Part shown: positions 9,963-21,839 of the stretch, piece by piece
Layout of the letters: the number at the start of each line of letters is the position of its first letter
Position numbering within the stretch: the first letter of the stretch is position 1
NCBI GenBank assembly: GCA_949825025.1
Contig: OX463788.1
Coordinates: 19,843,799 to 19,907,798, forward strand
Direction of reading: 5' to 3'
DNA: 64,000 nt
Origin: Siphlonurus alternatus
Lineage: Eukaryota; Arthropoda; Insecta; Ephemeroptera; Siphlonuridae
The notes under the pieces: generated by a model
Database searches by the model: none
Told to the model about the DNA's origin: nothing
What the model saw: only the letters and a program-made list of their open reading frames with translations
Position numbers and translations under genes: made by a program

Positions 9963-11645
9963 GAGGGGAATTCAAAAAGACTTATCCGCGAGATTTAGCC
10001 GGCGGATAACTTGTCCACGTTCTAGTCTGGATAACCTAACTTAGCCGCATGGACATGCAAGTATAGGCCCGGACAAGTGTTTGGATAAGTTACTTTGGAC
10101 AAGTCACTTAGCCAAACCTGTTGGACAAATTCTCGTGGCTAAGATAGCCGCGCGGATAAGTATCGTGGGCATCTCTCCCACCTGAATATCTTTTAATTAC
10201 GCTGCCATCTTGGATTACGTCTTAAATATGGAGGTAATTGGACCTCGATATATGGTGATTTGTTGCTAATTTATTTAGCAATTGTGTTCAAATTTGATTG
10301 AATATCAATTTGTGTAGTTTTTTGTAGACAAAGGTTTGATTTAAAACAATTTAGCGCTTATTTTCAATTGTTACCGCCCCTTTTCTATGACATCAACAAG
10401 CCCCGCCCTCTCTGAAAGGTAGCATATTTTGCTGTGCTATATTTTTTAGTAATTAGAACATAAATACAGAATATTTGTGTTAAATAATTTCATAAGACCT
10501 TCCCAAGGACACACTCTATGCCATATAAAAAAATAAGTGAAATATTTATCGTTTAATTACTCATTTTGATGATTTATGAGAGCCCTTTGTTCTCTATGAT
10601 ACAATTTCTGTCACCTTTTCCGAGACTTCATCTGCATATTTATGTTATATTTACACATTTAAACATGTAAATTTACTAAAAAAAAAAAAGCTTGGTATTG
10701 GCCTGACAGAAGTTCATGAAGGAATACAAACTCGTTTGTCAAAAATATAAGTAAAATAAAGCAGGCAGGAAATGTCGAGGGGAAAAAAAGCAAGGTTGTA
10801 CCGTTGTAAACGAGCTCTCAAATATCATCAAAATAAGCAATTCTCTAATGGATAATTCACTTAACTCATAATTATATCATAATGTAATATGATCATGTAA
10901 TAATGTAAATTAATTAACGCCAATCTTGCGTATTATAGGTGCAAATTTGGTGAAAAATATGACACTTCTTTATTATGTCAGCCGAAAAAGAGGGATGAGC
11001 CGGCAGCTGGATGAGGGGAGGGAAAAGAAATAAAACAAACGATAATATAATAGGGAGGCGCTAAAATTTGAAATTATAGTCTTCTAAAAACTACACAAAT
11101 TGATACTCAATCAAATTTGAACACAATTGCTAAATAAATTAGCAACAAATCACCATATATCGAGGTCCAATTACCTCCATATTTAAGACGTAATCCAAGA
11201 TGGCGGCGTAATTAAAAGATATTCAGGTGGGAGACAAGGTCCCTCTACAAAAGGTTGGACGCTTATATAGGTTCACATTTTCGTCCAGTTCGCGCAGGAC
11301 CAATCAGAGAGAACTGTTACTCTCGAGCCTATTTCGTAGCAGTCAGTGATTGGTCGTGACGTCACAGGCTCCAACAAAACCTGCGCCAAGATGGTGGAGC
11401 GTCAAACCGTATGTAGAGTAATCTTGGGTGGGAGAGATGTCCACGATACTTATCCGCGCGGCTATCTTAGCCACGAGAATTTGTCCAACAGGTTTGGCTA
11501 AATGACTTGTCCAAAGTAACTTATCCAAACACTTGTCTGGGCCTATACTTGTCCACGCGGCTAAGTATTTAGGTTATCCAGACTAGAACGTGGACAAGTT
11601 ATCCGCCGGCTAAACCTCGCGGATAAGTCTTTTTGAATTCCCCTC
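9963..11645. mobile_element. 1.7-kb foldback element with GGATAAGT/GGACAAGT repeats
   Basis: The left end GAGGGGAATTC is matched by GAATTCCCCTC at 11635-11645. The arms extend at least 370 bp (9963-10335 against 11085-11645, the right one enlarged by an insert). Each arm holds many copies of a short word in both orientations: ACTTATCCGCG, GGATAACTTGTCCACG, GGACAAGTGTTTGGATAAGT. These resemble clustered transposase-binding sites. The interior (10370-11050) has no coding frame, so the element is non-autonomous. Outer target duplications are not evident. Confidence 0.8.
11235..11426. mobile_element. 192-bp Mutator-like MITE with 9-bp duplication
   Basis: Interrupts the right arm of the surrounding foldback; the left arm is continuous at the matching point. 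It is flanked by a perfect 9-bp direct repeat GGTGGGAGA (11226-11234 and 11427-11435). The ends are imperfect inverted repeats, CAAGGTCCCTCTACAAAAGG at the left and CAAGATTACTCTACATACGG at the complemented right. A 9-bp target duplication is typical of Mutator-like elements. It contains a TGACGTCA site at 11357. Confidence 0.8.
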
Positions 11646-12108
11646 CAAGTCTCTATTATATTTCATATACTATAATTGAGGGGTCGGTGGTCAAAGAAGA
11701 AAATATTTATAAAAACTATTCATTTTTACAAAGGGTAAATTTCTCATATTCTTTAAAAAGCATCTAGATAGCAACATGAATGCTTGAATATTAATTTTGT
11801 ATGACAATGTATTTAAAATATTTAAATGTTTACAGTGCATTATTATATCCTTCTAATTAAAGCCTGTAAAAGTTAAAATTAGTGATTTGAGAGTTGACTT
11901 ATATATAATTGTGCACAAAAAGTACATATACTCACTAAAATATATAGGAGACAGTTCGCTGTTGATTCTAAATCAAATATTCACACGAAATAATAATTTC
12001 ATTTTTTGTTTTTTTTTATTTTATAAACGACTGTTGCAAGCGGTGCAGGACATTTGCGCCGATTGCCCTTAATGACCAGTCTTTTGCGCCCCAACGCGTT
12101 CAAGTAAA
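11646..12108. other. intronic AT-rich stretch
   Basis: No gene seen. Its right end (about 12040-12108) already contains two of the TTTGCGCC words of the next element. Confidence 0.4.
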
Positions 12109-12979
12109 CAGGTCTTTTGCGCCGCGGTGTATAGACAGGTTTTTTGCGCCCTTGCACAGCAGGGTGCAAACAGAACGATTGCGCCGCCCAGTTTTGAGGC
12201 TGCGACTGTGGATTTAACATAAATGTATTGGACAACTCTCTCCTGGCTGAAACTAGCATCTTATGGCTTAATGTTTAATTTATTAATTATTATTTATAAT
12301 AATATACTGTAGAATGTGTTGACAAGGCTAGCATTTATTAAACTAGAGATTTGATTTTGAAAAATGTAAGCTTTTTGATTTACATTTGATTTATATTTTC
12401 ATTGGTTTTCAAAATATTACGTTTTAGATGGTGTGAATAGGTATCACAGTTTGATATTTTAATTTTGTCTTTGGCTCAAAAAAGTTCAATAGTCAAATTT
12501 TGAATGCAAGCAAGAGGTGTTTAATTGTTCATATGGAGGGAGTATCACAATTATACATAGTGTTTAAATACATAATATATATAATTGTAATTGTACACAA
12601 CACAATAAGATGCTTAATTAATAGTAAAATAGTCAAATTATCACTAAAGGTCTTTATCAGTGAAACAAAATATCATAAACTAGCCCTTTAATTACTTGCA
12701 ATTAGGATTAGAGCTACGACTGTATGTGTGGATTACGAACATGTATTATCATTATTACATGAAATACTTTTTTTTTAACCTTTTCCGTGGACTTCGAATA
12801 CAAAAATCATATAGTATTTAATATTTCTGCAATCTACTCTAATTAATTATTAAATTTAGTGCCATTCAGCCAGGAAAGAGATTTCAAACATGTTTATGTT
12901 AAATTATAGTCACAGCCTCCAAACTGGGCGGCGCAATCGTTCTGTTTGCACCCTGCTGTGCAGGGGCGCAAAAGACCTG
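12109..12979. mobile_element. foldback element with TTTTGCGCC repeats
   Basis: The left arm (12109-12225) and right arm (12865-12979) are inverted copies: ACAGGTCTTTTGCGCC against GGCGCAAAAGACCTGT, and GCACAGCAGGGTGCAAACAG against its complement at about 12940-12962. The left arm has extra tandem, diverged CAGGT(C/T)TTTTGCGCC units of about 35-40 bp (12050, 12081, 12113, 12150) that the right arm lacks. The interior is AT-rich without coding. Confidence 0.75.
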
Positions 12980-13967
12980 TACCTTTTGAAAAACATTTTG
13001 TTATAAGTTGTAAGTCATCAGCCATTGTACCCACTGAAATAAATTAAAAATAATTAAATTTATCTGAATAATATAATATACACCATTCAATATTATTAAT
13101 TATTATATATTCGAGTTTATATATTTAAATACATTTCGTTTTGGACAGTCCATAATAAAATATGCATGCATAAATAGGTAAAACAGCTGGAGTAGTGGAG
13201 CAAATCTGTGTGAGCCAGAGCGTGTGTCAGCCGACAGGTGGCCCAGCGGTGTCTGTAACAGCACGCGATATGACCACCTAAGAACACCCGCATCGTTAAG
13301 TCCCCCTCACCCTGCACAATCTGCAGGACAGCATGCGACGGCCTGTAATAGGCAGCCTTGTATCTTATACAGTATAATATAGAACGCACTGCAAAACAGA
13401 CCACTCCAGACCCTTGGCACCGTCAATGTGATGATCTCACTCTCTGTCAGCTTGTCAGCTACATTCATTCAGTCAGGTGTTTTATAAAAAGTTTTTGTCA
13501 GACGGAATCGAATGAAATAAATTTTTGAAAATTCGAGACTGTTCTAAAACTTAATTGTTTATGGTTTGGGCAAATTCAAGGTGGCAGTTTTCTCACAATA
13601 GCTCCATATCCGGTTCTCGTCCATAAGGCTCCATGGTAAATTTCTATTTCAATTAATTTTCACAAACTGAAAACTTAAGTCACTGTCACCTATTGGTGAC
13701 AGGCATAAGTCTCCTGCAATTCTCATTAAATTCAAAGGAGGGCAATTTCCGTGAACCCAATCAACTGTGACAGTGAGATTTATCCAGGTATTGAGCATCT
13801 TAAAAATACGAAAATTGGGATGAAGACTTTTCCTTTCGATCCTCAAGGTTTTATAAAACTTCTTTGAAAATCATAAATTATCATATAAAATAATATACAT
13901 GCATATTTTCTATAAACATGTACGTATAGTACTGTATAGCCATCATATTAATGACTATAATATATAC
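12980..13967 (+). repeat. dispersed repeat (13540-13860), otherwise unmarked
   Basis: The section 13490-13860 resembles 31740-32080 in the same orientation: GGCTCCAT, TCCGTCCTAAAGGCTCCATG-like and CCCAATCAACTG blocks recur in the same order. The family is not identified. Nothing else is seen in 12980-13490. Confidence 0.5.
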
Positions 13968-14290
13968 AATGGAGTATCGATATAAATTTTTTTTATTGCA
14001 AAAATGGAAAGAACGTGCAAAGTTATGCTACCCTGATTTTTTTCAGATTTTTTAGAGCCCGGGAAGAATTTTTAAAAAATTATTGAAAATCCTTTTTGTG
14101 ACGTCACGCGGCGGTAAGTCCTATCTTTTTCTTAAGGAGCGGCGTCTCGTGACGTCACAAAAAGGATTTTCAATAATTTTTTTAAAAATATAGTTCCCGG
14201 GCTCTAGAAAATCTGGAAAAAATCAGGGTAGCATAACTTTGCACCCTCTATCCATTTCTGCAATAAAAAAATTGAGGTCGATACTCCATT
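13968..14290. mobile_element. MITE, family A, best-preserved copy
   Basis: A 323-bp element. The left end is AATGGAGTATCGA and the right end TCGATACTCCATT. Arms of about 130 bp include TGCAAAGTTATGCTACCCTG and TTTTTAGAGCCCGGGAA. The core has two GTGACGTCAC palindromes (14098-14107 and 14149-14158) around GGACTTACCGCCGCG-type sequence. Target duplication is not certain. Confidence 0.85.
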
Positions 14291-14970
14291 AGATGGTATA
14301 TAAGAATTTGTGTCTCTAACTTGTAAGACACATTAAAATTATCAAGCGAATTGATCGTGATCCACTTTATTTTGCATTACAGGATACACTTAAAATAAAA
14401 AAAAAATAGACATATTTAATTGTTATACCTTTTAATAATATATCTAATAAGTTTAGTGTTATAACTCTTATATATACAGAAGTCTTAGAATCGTAAAAGT
14501 AAAGTGGTCTTAACAATAAAGAAAAAAATTAAAATATATGCAGAAAACGCAGAAATCTCAATATTTTAGCATTACTACTAGTATATATATGTCTATTGAC
14601 TAATGGACTGGACGGGCAGGATTTTTTAGCCCCGGCCCGCTTTCGGTGCTGCAGCGCCTAGCTCGGGTATTTACTTTTTTAAAAAATCTTTCATTTGAAG
14701 AATTTTTGGCCCCTGGAAACCATATTTTATTCATTTTACAGCTTGCTCTGGAAGGATATATTATATTTTAATTATTACTATTATTATTAATTTGAAAGCA
14801 ATTAATTAATAAAAATTCATTTGAAAACACACAGACGACAGACGTGGAATCGGGGTAAAATATTATGTTATGTCAGGATATGGTGAGTGAATTCTGCACA
14901 GAATAATGTTGTATCTTAAAAGAGATATCGATTGTAGAGGGAAAAAGAGAGAGAGGAAAGGGGGAGGGGG

Positions 14971-14971
<1 letters not shown>
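14291..14971. other. intronic AT-rich stretch, no feature seen
   Basis: One GC-richer patch at 14605-14670 has no recognised meaning. Confidence 0.4.

Positions 14972-15058
<87 letters not shown>
14972..15058. repeat. (GA)n microsatellite
   Basis: About 43 GA units with one interruption near 15040. Confidence 0.95.
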
Positions 15059-16574
15059 TTTTATGAAAGCTTCTTTCCAAAAGAGAAAAAAAAAAACTTC
15101 CCCTTTTTATGTTTGTTAATATAAGAGTACAGTACTCGACATTACAAAATGGAAACATAAAAAAAACTTCATTTTTTCATACAGATTTTACATTATAATC
15201 ATAACTAAAAGGATACGAGGAGTGGAGGAGGAAAAGATGGGGGATGGAGTATGATACATAATCCCTATATTAACAAATATTAAGCTCTTCTTTACAACCT
15301 CCCGTTCCCTTCTTCCAAACCTTCCCTTCATCTCCCTTTGCTTTCAACTAAACGAGTTATTAAATTGAAAAAAAATAATAATATAAGAATTAATAAAAAA
15401 TAATGATTTTAATTATGAATGTAACAATATAATTGAATTTAAATTTTATTATTACTGTACAAAGAATAGGGAAAAAATTAATTGGATTCTGTTATTAATT
15501 TTTTTTTCCACAGACATCAAGCATAAATGTTTTGACAGCTTTGATTGGTTGATAGAATTCTCAACATTGAATCTCATTGGTTGGCAGAAAAAGGTCACGT
15601 GACGTTAAAAGTTGTATAAGCGAAAATTTAAAATGCATTGAAAGGAAAATTTGCATTGTATAAAAAATTGTGTTACAATATTATAATAAGATTCATATAA
15701 AAAGAATGAGGAAAAGTAATAAAAAAATATACATATATATAACCACATATACTTGCGCTGTTACAAAAATGAAAAGAAAAACAAACCAAAGTAATTCTAT
15801 ATGAAGCAAAATGTTATATAACAAGCAGAGTGCAAAATATATTAGCTATTGCAAGCTATTCAAAAAAATATATTAAATGCATTGTTTGTAAGCAACTTTG
15901 ATGCAAAATAAATTTGAATTAACAATCGGTCGGCACTGCACATTTTCCTTTTGCCAGTCACATATATAGTGAATAGTCAATAAAAGTGCTTCAAATCTTG
16001 TGCATCGTGTGTTTTATATTGTGTGATGACATAAAATTTAATAATGAGATCAAATTACCATCAGTTATATTACTTAAACTCTATTTTGTAGCTTAATATT
16101 TTTCTATAATAGATCTAAGTGCTAATGTGTATTTAAATGCTAAATATTGTTTGCTTAATTTTCAACTGAATTGTAATAATGTCTAGAATGTAAGTGTTAG
16201 TACATAAGTAATTAATTTTGTATTTTAAATCATTTCTTATTTTGGATCATAATTGTTCGAGAAAATGTGTTTTAAATTATTGTAAGTTAGTATAAGTTAG
16301 TATATCAAGTTGATAAGTTGATTTGGACTAGTATTGTTCTAAATGTTCTATTTTTTAGCTTAATCATTATTGCTTATCATAAATTCTTAGTATATAAATC
16401 ATAGTCTGGAAGTTGTTCAAGCAAAATATGTAATATTAATGTAATCAATTGGTCAGGGGTAAGAAAAGGCATTATTACCTTACCCTCGCCATTTAAGTCG
16501 AATAAACAAATAAATAAATAGATAAGCTGTATTTACTACATTATTTGAAAAAAAAAAAAAAAAAAAACACTTGA
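15059..16574 (+). other. intronic stretch ending in a possible retroelement tail
   Basis: 15059-16400 shows no recognisable gene. 16440-16530 (CCTTACCCTCGCCATTTAAG then TCGAATAAACAAATAAATAA) has the look of a plus-strand LINE 3' end with an AAAT-type tail. A poly-A run follows at 16548-16567. Confidence 0.35.
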
Positions 16575-17940
16575 CGACCAGTTTACTTGGTCTGGCAACA
16601 ATCTAATAACCCCCTACCAGCATGGCTTTGTATACAAAGAATCGTTCAACAGAAACTGCAATGTCTGGCCTTTTGAACCATATAATATAATAATATATTG
16701 GGCATTAGATAAAAAACAGTTCTGTTTAGTAATATTCTTTGATCTTTCTAAAGCCTTTGATTGTCTTAATAAATATATAATAATTAACAAATTAAAACGT
16801 ATGGGATGTGATATCACAGCATTAAATCTTACTAACTCTTACTTATCGGATAGGCAACAATATGTAGAAATAAATTCTGATTCAGGAACCTTTAAGTCCA
16901 CAACTCTCCAGTTACGCTGGGCGTGCCGCAGGGTGGGATCCAGGACCCTTTTTAATATTACTAATATAAACGATTCACCAGAGATTATAAAAAAAGCAGT
17001 TTTGGTTGAATATGCGCACGACACTACAGCGATTGCAATATAGCATATACGGAAAAAGAACCCATTTATAAAGCCAGATTAACGATAAATGAATTTAAGT
17101 CGTGGTGTGATAATAATTAATATTAAATGCCTCAAAAACAGATTTTGTTCAATTCCATTCAGTAAAGTAGGACAAATTTCTGATCGCAGTTATAGTTTGC
17201 AACTTACTGGCAAAAACATAGAACATGATAGAACGTATAGTTTGTTCAAAATTTCTTAGTCTCCATAATATGGATCAATGTTTGGACTGGACAACTCATA
17301 TAAAGTAAAAAAATTTACTCTGCTAATTTCATGTTATTTTCAATGAGAAATTATGTACCGTATCTCATGAAATCCTTCTTTCTGTTTACTACGCACAGGC
17401 ACGGATCCAGGGAGGGGGGGGGGGATTTAACATTGGCAATATAGGCATTTCCCCCACTCCAAATTTTTTTTTAACATTGCCCTTATGGAGGCAGCCCCCC
17501 CCCCCCCCCCCCCCCGAAATTTTTTTCTGGGTCCGCGCCTGACTACGCACATGCCGCAAATATATATCCACGTTGGCATATTGTATTATAAATTGGGGTA
17601 GTAAAGGAGACTGACTGCCTTCGTGCCGCAAACAAGAGCTATAAGAACCATATTAAAGTTTCCCAAAGGACAATCTTGCCGAATTCATTTTAAAAATAAC
17701 AAAATTTTGACAGTAACATCAATATTCATTATGAAATGTGCTATGTTCAAGAGAACATACCCTGAGTTTTATATACAGCATTGTGATGTTCAACGCTACT
17801 CAAGTTACTCAACAATTTAGGAATAAAAATAAAATTGTTACCGAAAAACACAGTTCAAAGTTATTTGAAAGCAGTCCTATTATATGTTTCAGACTGCTAA
17901 AATATTTTTTATTTCAGGATTTAATTATGACGTGAACCTA
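16575..17940 (+). pseudogene. decayed LINE reverse transcriptase (CR1/Jockey-like)
   Basis: Frame-broken remains of a non-LTR reverse transcriptase. Readable pieces in order: YQHGFVYKESFNRN (16618 on), FFDLSKAFDCLNK with the first catalytic Asp (about 16735-16775), ALNLTNSYLSDRQQYVEINS (16825 on), a degenerate GVPQG..LGP region with stop and frameshift near 16920-16960, and EYAHDTT where family members have FADDT, so the catalytic Asp pair is damaged (about 17010). The C-terminal part resumes after an inserted hAT MITE: RAIRTILKFPKGQSCRIHFK at 17635 and KCAMFKRTYPEFYIQ at 17733. The same C-terminal motif occurs in the fragments at 48222 and 30380. It is dead: it has stops, frameshifts and a lost motif C. 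Confidence 0.8.
17396..17541. mobile_element. 146-bp hAT-type MITE inside the LINE
   Basis: Ends CAGGCACGGATCC and GGGTCCGCGCCTG. A perfect 8-bp target duplication ACTACGCA (17388-17395 and 17542-17549) points to the hAT superfamily. Inside, a G homopolymer near the left end and a C homopolymer near the right end could pair. The middle reads ATTTAACATTGGCAATATAG. Relatives are at 22636, 35397, 37134 and 61667. Confidence 0.9.
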
Positions 17941-17998
17941 TGTTTGTCTTATACAACCTAAAAGTTCAAATGAATAAAATAAAAAACCAAATAATATA

Positions 17999-18045
17999 TT
18001 AGGTCTGTTCGTAAATACATAATCAGAAAGAATAAAGCCGGCTTT
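17999..18045. repeat. solo end of the TTAGGTCTGTTC MITE
   Basis: TTAGGTCTGTTCGTAAATAC matches the terminus of the palindromic element at 33784-33953. No partner end was found nearby. Confidence 0.45.
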
Positions 18046-18450
18046 CAAGCAAACGGTTTCATATATTAATTTAAACTACAGTTATGTCATTATTGTGGAT
18101 ATTGTATTTAACGGTGTATAATCATATAATAATATATTATTATTAAAACTTAATTGTTTTCTAAGGGACAACATACCAATCTAGGAATTGCTTCTACTCT
18201 GCTACTTATGACATGACCTATTTAATTAGAGTAAAAGTTAAATAAAAAAGATATAAATACAAACGTTGTTGCAACTTGTTCTTCTAATGGAAAGTAGTAC
18301 AACTACTTTATTAGGTTATTATAGGTACTAAACGTTTCCTCTTCAGCATATTTTATTACAAATCCATGTATAGTAAAATGAACCCCACCGGAATATCGAA
18401 AAGTTAGCCCTGGGTACTTTCTGCATGGGCGATGAACTTAAATTAAAACT

Positions 18451-18794
18451 GCCTCAAATTAAAAATTAGGCAGTCACAGGGAGTTGCTTGAGTTGACAAT
18501 CAACATTTGGATAATTTTTTTACGTGCGCGATGCAGCTGCATGAGCGGGGTCTGCAAAGTAAGGATGCAGGTCCTTGATGACGTCAAAAATCATGGCGGT
18601 GTATGTATGGTTGTGCGTTGTGACGTCATTTTGACGTCATCAAGGACCTGCATCCTTACTTTGCAGACCCCGCTCATGCAGCTGCATCGCGCACGTAAAA
18701 AATGATCCGAATGTTGATTGTCAACTCAAGCAACTCTCTGTGACTGTCAAATTTTTAATTTGAGGCCTAGCTGTATACCTTTAAACTCGATCGT
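18451..18794. mobile_element. foldback element, second copy of the 5671 family
   Basis: Near-perfect arms of about 150 bp (GCCTCAAATTAAAAATT, GACAATCAACATT, TGCATGAGCGGGGTCTGCAA, GTCCTTGATGACGTCA, mirrored to about 18766) around a 40-bp loop. The right end continues GTATACCTTTAAACTCGA as in the first copy; the left terminus is missing. TGACGTCA sites are at 18579, 18621 and 18632. Confidence 0.85.
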
Positions 18795-19393
18795 TTTGGA
18801 TGGCTGTTTGTTCTTCTTACCTCCCCAAAGAAATGGCAAATCGGCTTGTATTTCCCTATATTAAATGTCTAACATCAGCATGGCGATGGGGGGAGGGGGG
18901 AAAGGGGCGTCAACGCTGCATCTGCATGTCAAAGTGTAAAGGTTATATTATGTTGAATGAAATTGTGAATTTTGGCTCTTGCAATTACCGAGTATATTTT
19001 TAATTAATTATCATTTTTACGCTAGAAACTTTTTTTACGAACTTCAATGCTCTCACATATAGAAAATAGAGCTGATATAAGATAACGACGAGAAACTGTG
19101 ATATGAAAATATAAAAACATTATTCATTATTTTTTAATTCTAAAAAATTATGTATCTTACTTAATTATTATATTATTATTCTACATGGTATTATATGATA
19201 TAAGTTGTGATAATTTTGAAAGCACCTGTACCAAGTTATCTCTCTCAACAAACAGTTATGTCCCCTCCCCCTTCCTGAATCTCTGTATATACTCTCCCTC
19301 CCCCTATCCTCTGTACTAAACAACTCGCCATACCGCATCGCGCCAAAGAAACGACTATAAAGCAAGGACCATGTCATCTTTCTATGACGTCAT
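18795..19393. other. intronic stretch, no gene seen
   Basis: Includes two GC-richer patches (18800-18930 and 19255-19380). A TGACGTCA site at 19385 sits directly against the next foldback. Confidence 0.4.
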
Positions 19394-20103
19394 TAAAGGC
19401 CTTATGAACCTTTTCACAGTATTAAGTACACGGTTAGCTTTGCTTCAGTGTGATTCGGCTGCATATTTTTTTTTGTTTCAGTAGCACAAATATCAGAGAT
19501 AATAGCCGATGAAGAAGCACCTGTGACGTCACTCACGCTCATTCAGCGGCGACAATATAGGGAAATCTCTGCAAAAGATAGGTTCACTCCCGCTGCAACC
19601 ACGGCCACAATTTTACTTCTGGAATTTTGAAACTTTACCAGGGCAGTCTTGATAGTATTTGTCAAATAGACTGAAAGAATTTTTTTGGTGGCGTGTGTAC
19701 AGACCGAGTTATTGCGGTAGCAAGATAAGCCAAAAATTTAACATTGTTTTCCTATACAACATTTTTGCTCCTCTTTCTACCGCAATAACTCGGTTTGTAT
19801 GAATGTCATCAAAAAAAATCTTTCAGGCTATTTGAAAAATACTATCAAGACTGTCCTGGTAAAGTTTCAAAATTCCAGAAGTCAAATTGTGGCCGTGGTT
19901 GCAGCGGGAGTGAACCTATCTTTTGCAGGGATTTCCCTATATTGTCGCCGCTGAATGAGCGTGAGTGACGTCACAGGTTCCTTTTCATCGGCTATTATCT
20001 CTGATATTTGTGCTGCTGAAACAAAAAAATTTATGCAGCCGAATCACACTGAAGCAAAGCTGACCGTGTACTTAATATTGTGCGAAGGTTCATAAGGCCT
20101 TTA
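19394..20103. mobile_element. 710-bp near-perfect palindromic foldback
   Basis: Starts TAAAGGCCTTATGAACCTT and ends with its complement. The arms are about 320 bp each, almost identical throughout (GTGTGATTCGGCTGCATA, CATTCAGCGGCGACAATATA, TTGCAGCGGGAGTGAACC), and meet at CCGAGTTATTGCGGTAG / CTACCGCAATAACTCGG with a loop of about 60 bp. Each arm carries a GTGACGTCAC palindrome (19524 and 19966). The low divergence suggests recent origin or copy correction. No coding frame. Confidence 0.9.
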
Positions 20104-21245
20104 AGTTTAATGATAGGTACTCTATCCTGACCCCCACTCTAGAAGACAGTTAACTGCATAATATAACAACATACATAAAATAAACTAAGTTTTTGTGACG
20201 TTGCATAGAGCGTTTTTTTTTTTTTTTTTTTAATTAGCACAATTTTTATGTACTAGCAATGAGTATATAATATAATACACCAGACACAGAACCCGATACC
20301 CAGATACTTATTTTCTTTTGACATCATTATATTTATCACGTCCCACTTAGCTTAACTGTAATCAAACAGCTATAATTAATTTTTTTTTTATCAAATCGTT
20401 GAATATTATAATTTTTATTGATTCGAAAGACACATTTAACATCGATTTAAAAATCACATAATTTAATTTGTTACCTGGCGTATAGGCAGATATACAGTGT
20501 ATATAATACCAAGTTTCTGTTTATATAGATACTTAAATTTAGAATCTTTATATAATATCTAAAGATTCTCAAGTATCTTATAAAGAGAGAAAAAATATTA
20601 AATATTAAGAGAGGCTTCAAGTCAGCTGATTTTTCGGTGTTCCCACGTTCCTCTCTAAACTTATGTAAAAAAAAAAGTGAATTTGTTTTCTCAGTAGGAA
20701 AAAGATTTTTCATCAGGGACTTCTTCATTTTCAAGTGCAAAATGGACCTTGCGACACAAATGAGCATCGCAATGAAAGCGCGTACTCACTTTTGAAGCTT
20801 CTATTGAAATTGATATACTATATCAATTACATCAATTATACGGTACCTCCAAAATAATTTACAATGATGTGAAATCCTTTGAAAATGATAGCCTAAACAC
20901 AAATCAAGCATTTATATTACGATTTATCTATCTATATTGATTGATGCATTCTTACTGGGTTAGACATACTGCAGTGTTGTGTAAACTAGCAAAAGTGTAT
21001 CAATAGATTTAAAGCTATTATTTAATTATTTATTTATTTACACATCTATTCACATCTATTCTAGCTATTTTTTTCATTTATTTAAACTTCTGTAACTTAA
21101 ATTTCCAAAATTGAGCTGTTATAGAGACTGTTCCTGCAGTTATACTTAATTGCAACATGTATAAGTACTTGTCTCACTTCCGTAAACGTTCACGACATTT
21201 TAATCAAGAGGTAAGGTGATTGGATAAATTAAGTTTCAATTTGAA
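20104..21245. other. intronic AT-rich stretch, no feature seen
   Basis: Contains a T homopolymer at 20213-20230. The open frame at 20471-20767 (minus) has ordinary low-complexity composition and no signals. Confidence 0.4.
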
Positions 21246-21573
21246 TGGACAAGATACATGAAAAAATTTTATTGCAGAAATGAATAGATGGTACGAAATT
21301 ATGCTACTCTGAATTTTTTCAGATTTTTTTGAAACCCGGAACTATTTTTAAATAATTATTGAAAGTCCTGTGATTTCAGTTGGCACCCCTGCAGCCTTAA
21401 TAAAAAGGATAGAGACTGGACGCCTATTGACGCCTCCAGGGGGCGTGGCCGCACTTTCAATAATTATTTAAAAATAGTTCTGGGTTTCAAAAAAATGTAA
21501 AAGAATTCAGAGTGGCATAATTTGGTACCCTCTATTCATTACTGCAATAAAAAAATTTCATGTATGTAGTCCA
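21246..21573. mobile_element. MITE, family A variant, 328 bp
   Basis: TGGACAAGATACATGAAAAA at the left, with its complement ending CATGTATGTAGTCCA. Arms include AAATGAATAGATGGTACGAA and AACCCGGAACTATTTTTAAA. The core holds GCCTTAATAAAAAGGATAGA and a GGGGGCGTGGCCGC patch. The copy at 40224-40551 has the same length with the core in the opposite orientation. Confidence 0.85.
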
Positions 21574-21839
21574 TTTGTCAGGAATCTTTTCTTGATTAAA
21601 TACGGGTATATAATAAAAAGCAACATTTATGGCACAGAGTTCACACATGATTTATTTTGACATAAATCATTGAACAAAATAGTTAAAATGTTAATTGCTG
21701 GCATAGTAATTTCAGAATTAAAGATTTCCTATAAATCAACCAATAGTTTATAAAAACGCTGTGCTGTCATGGCAACTTCCGTAAGCAATTAATCGCATGC
21801 TTAAAACCTTGAGTTTAAGAGAGTTACCCGGGGGAAAAA

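Noticed and set aside
16801..17043. Intact reverse transcriptase gene
   Set aside because: The frame is short, the GVPQG and DD boxes are damaged, and the remainder is interrupted by stops and a hAT MITE.
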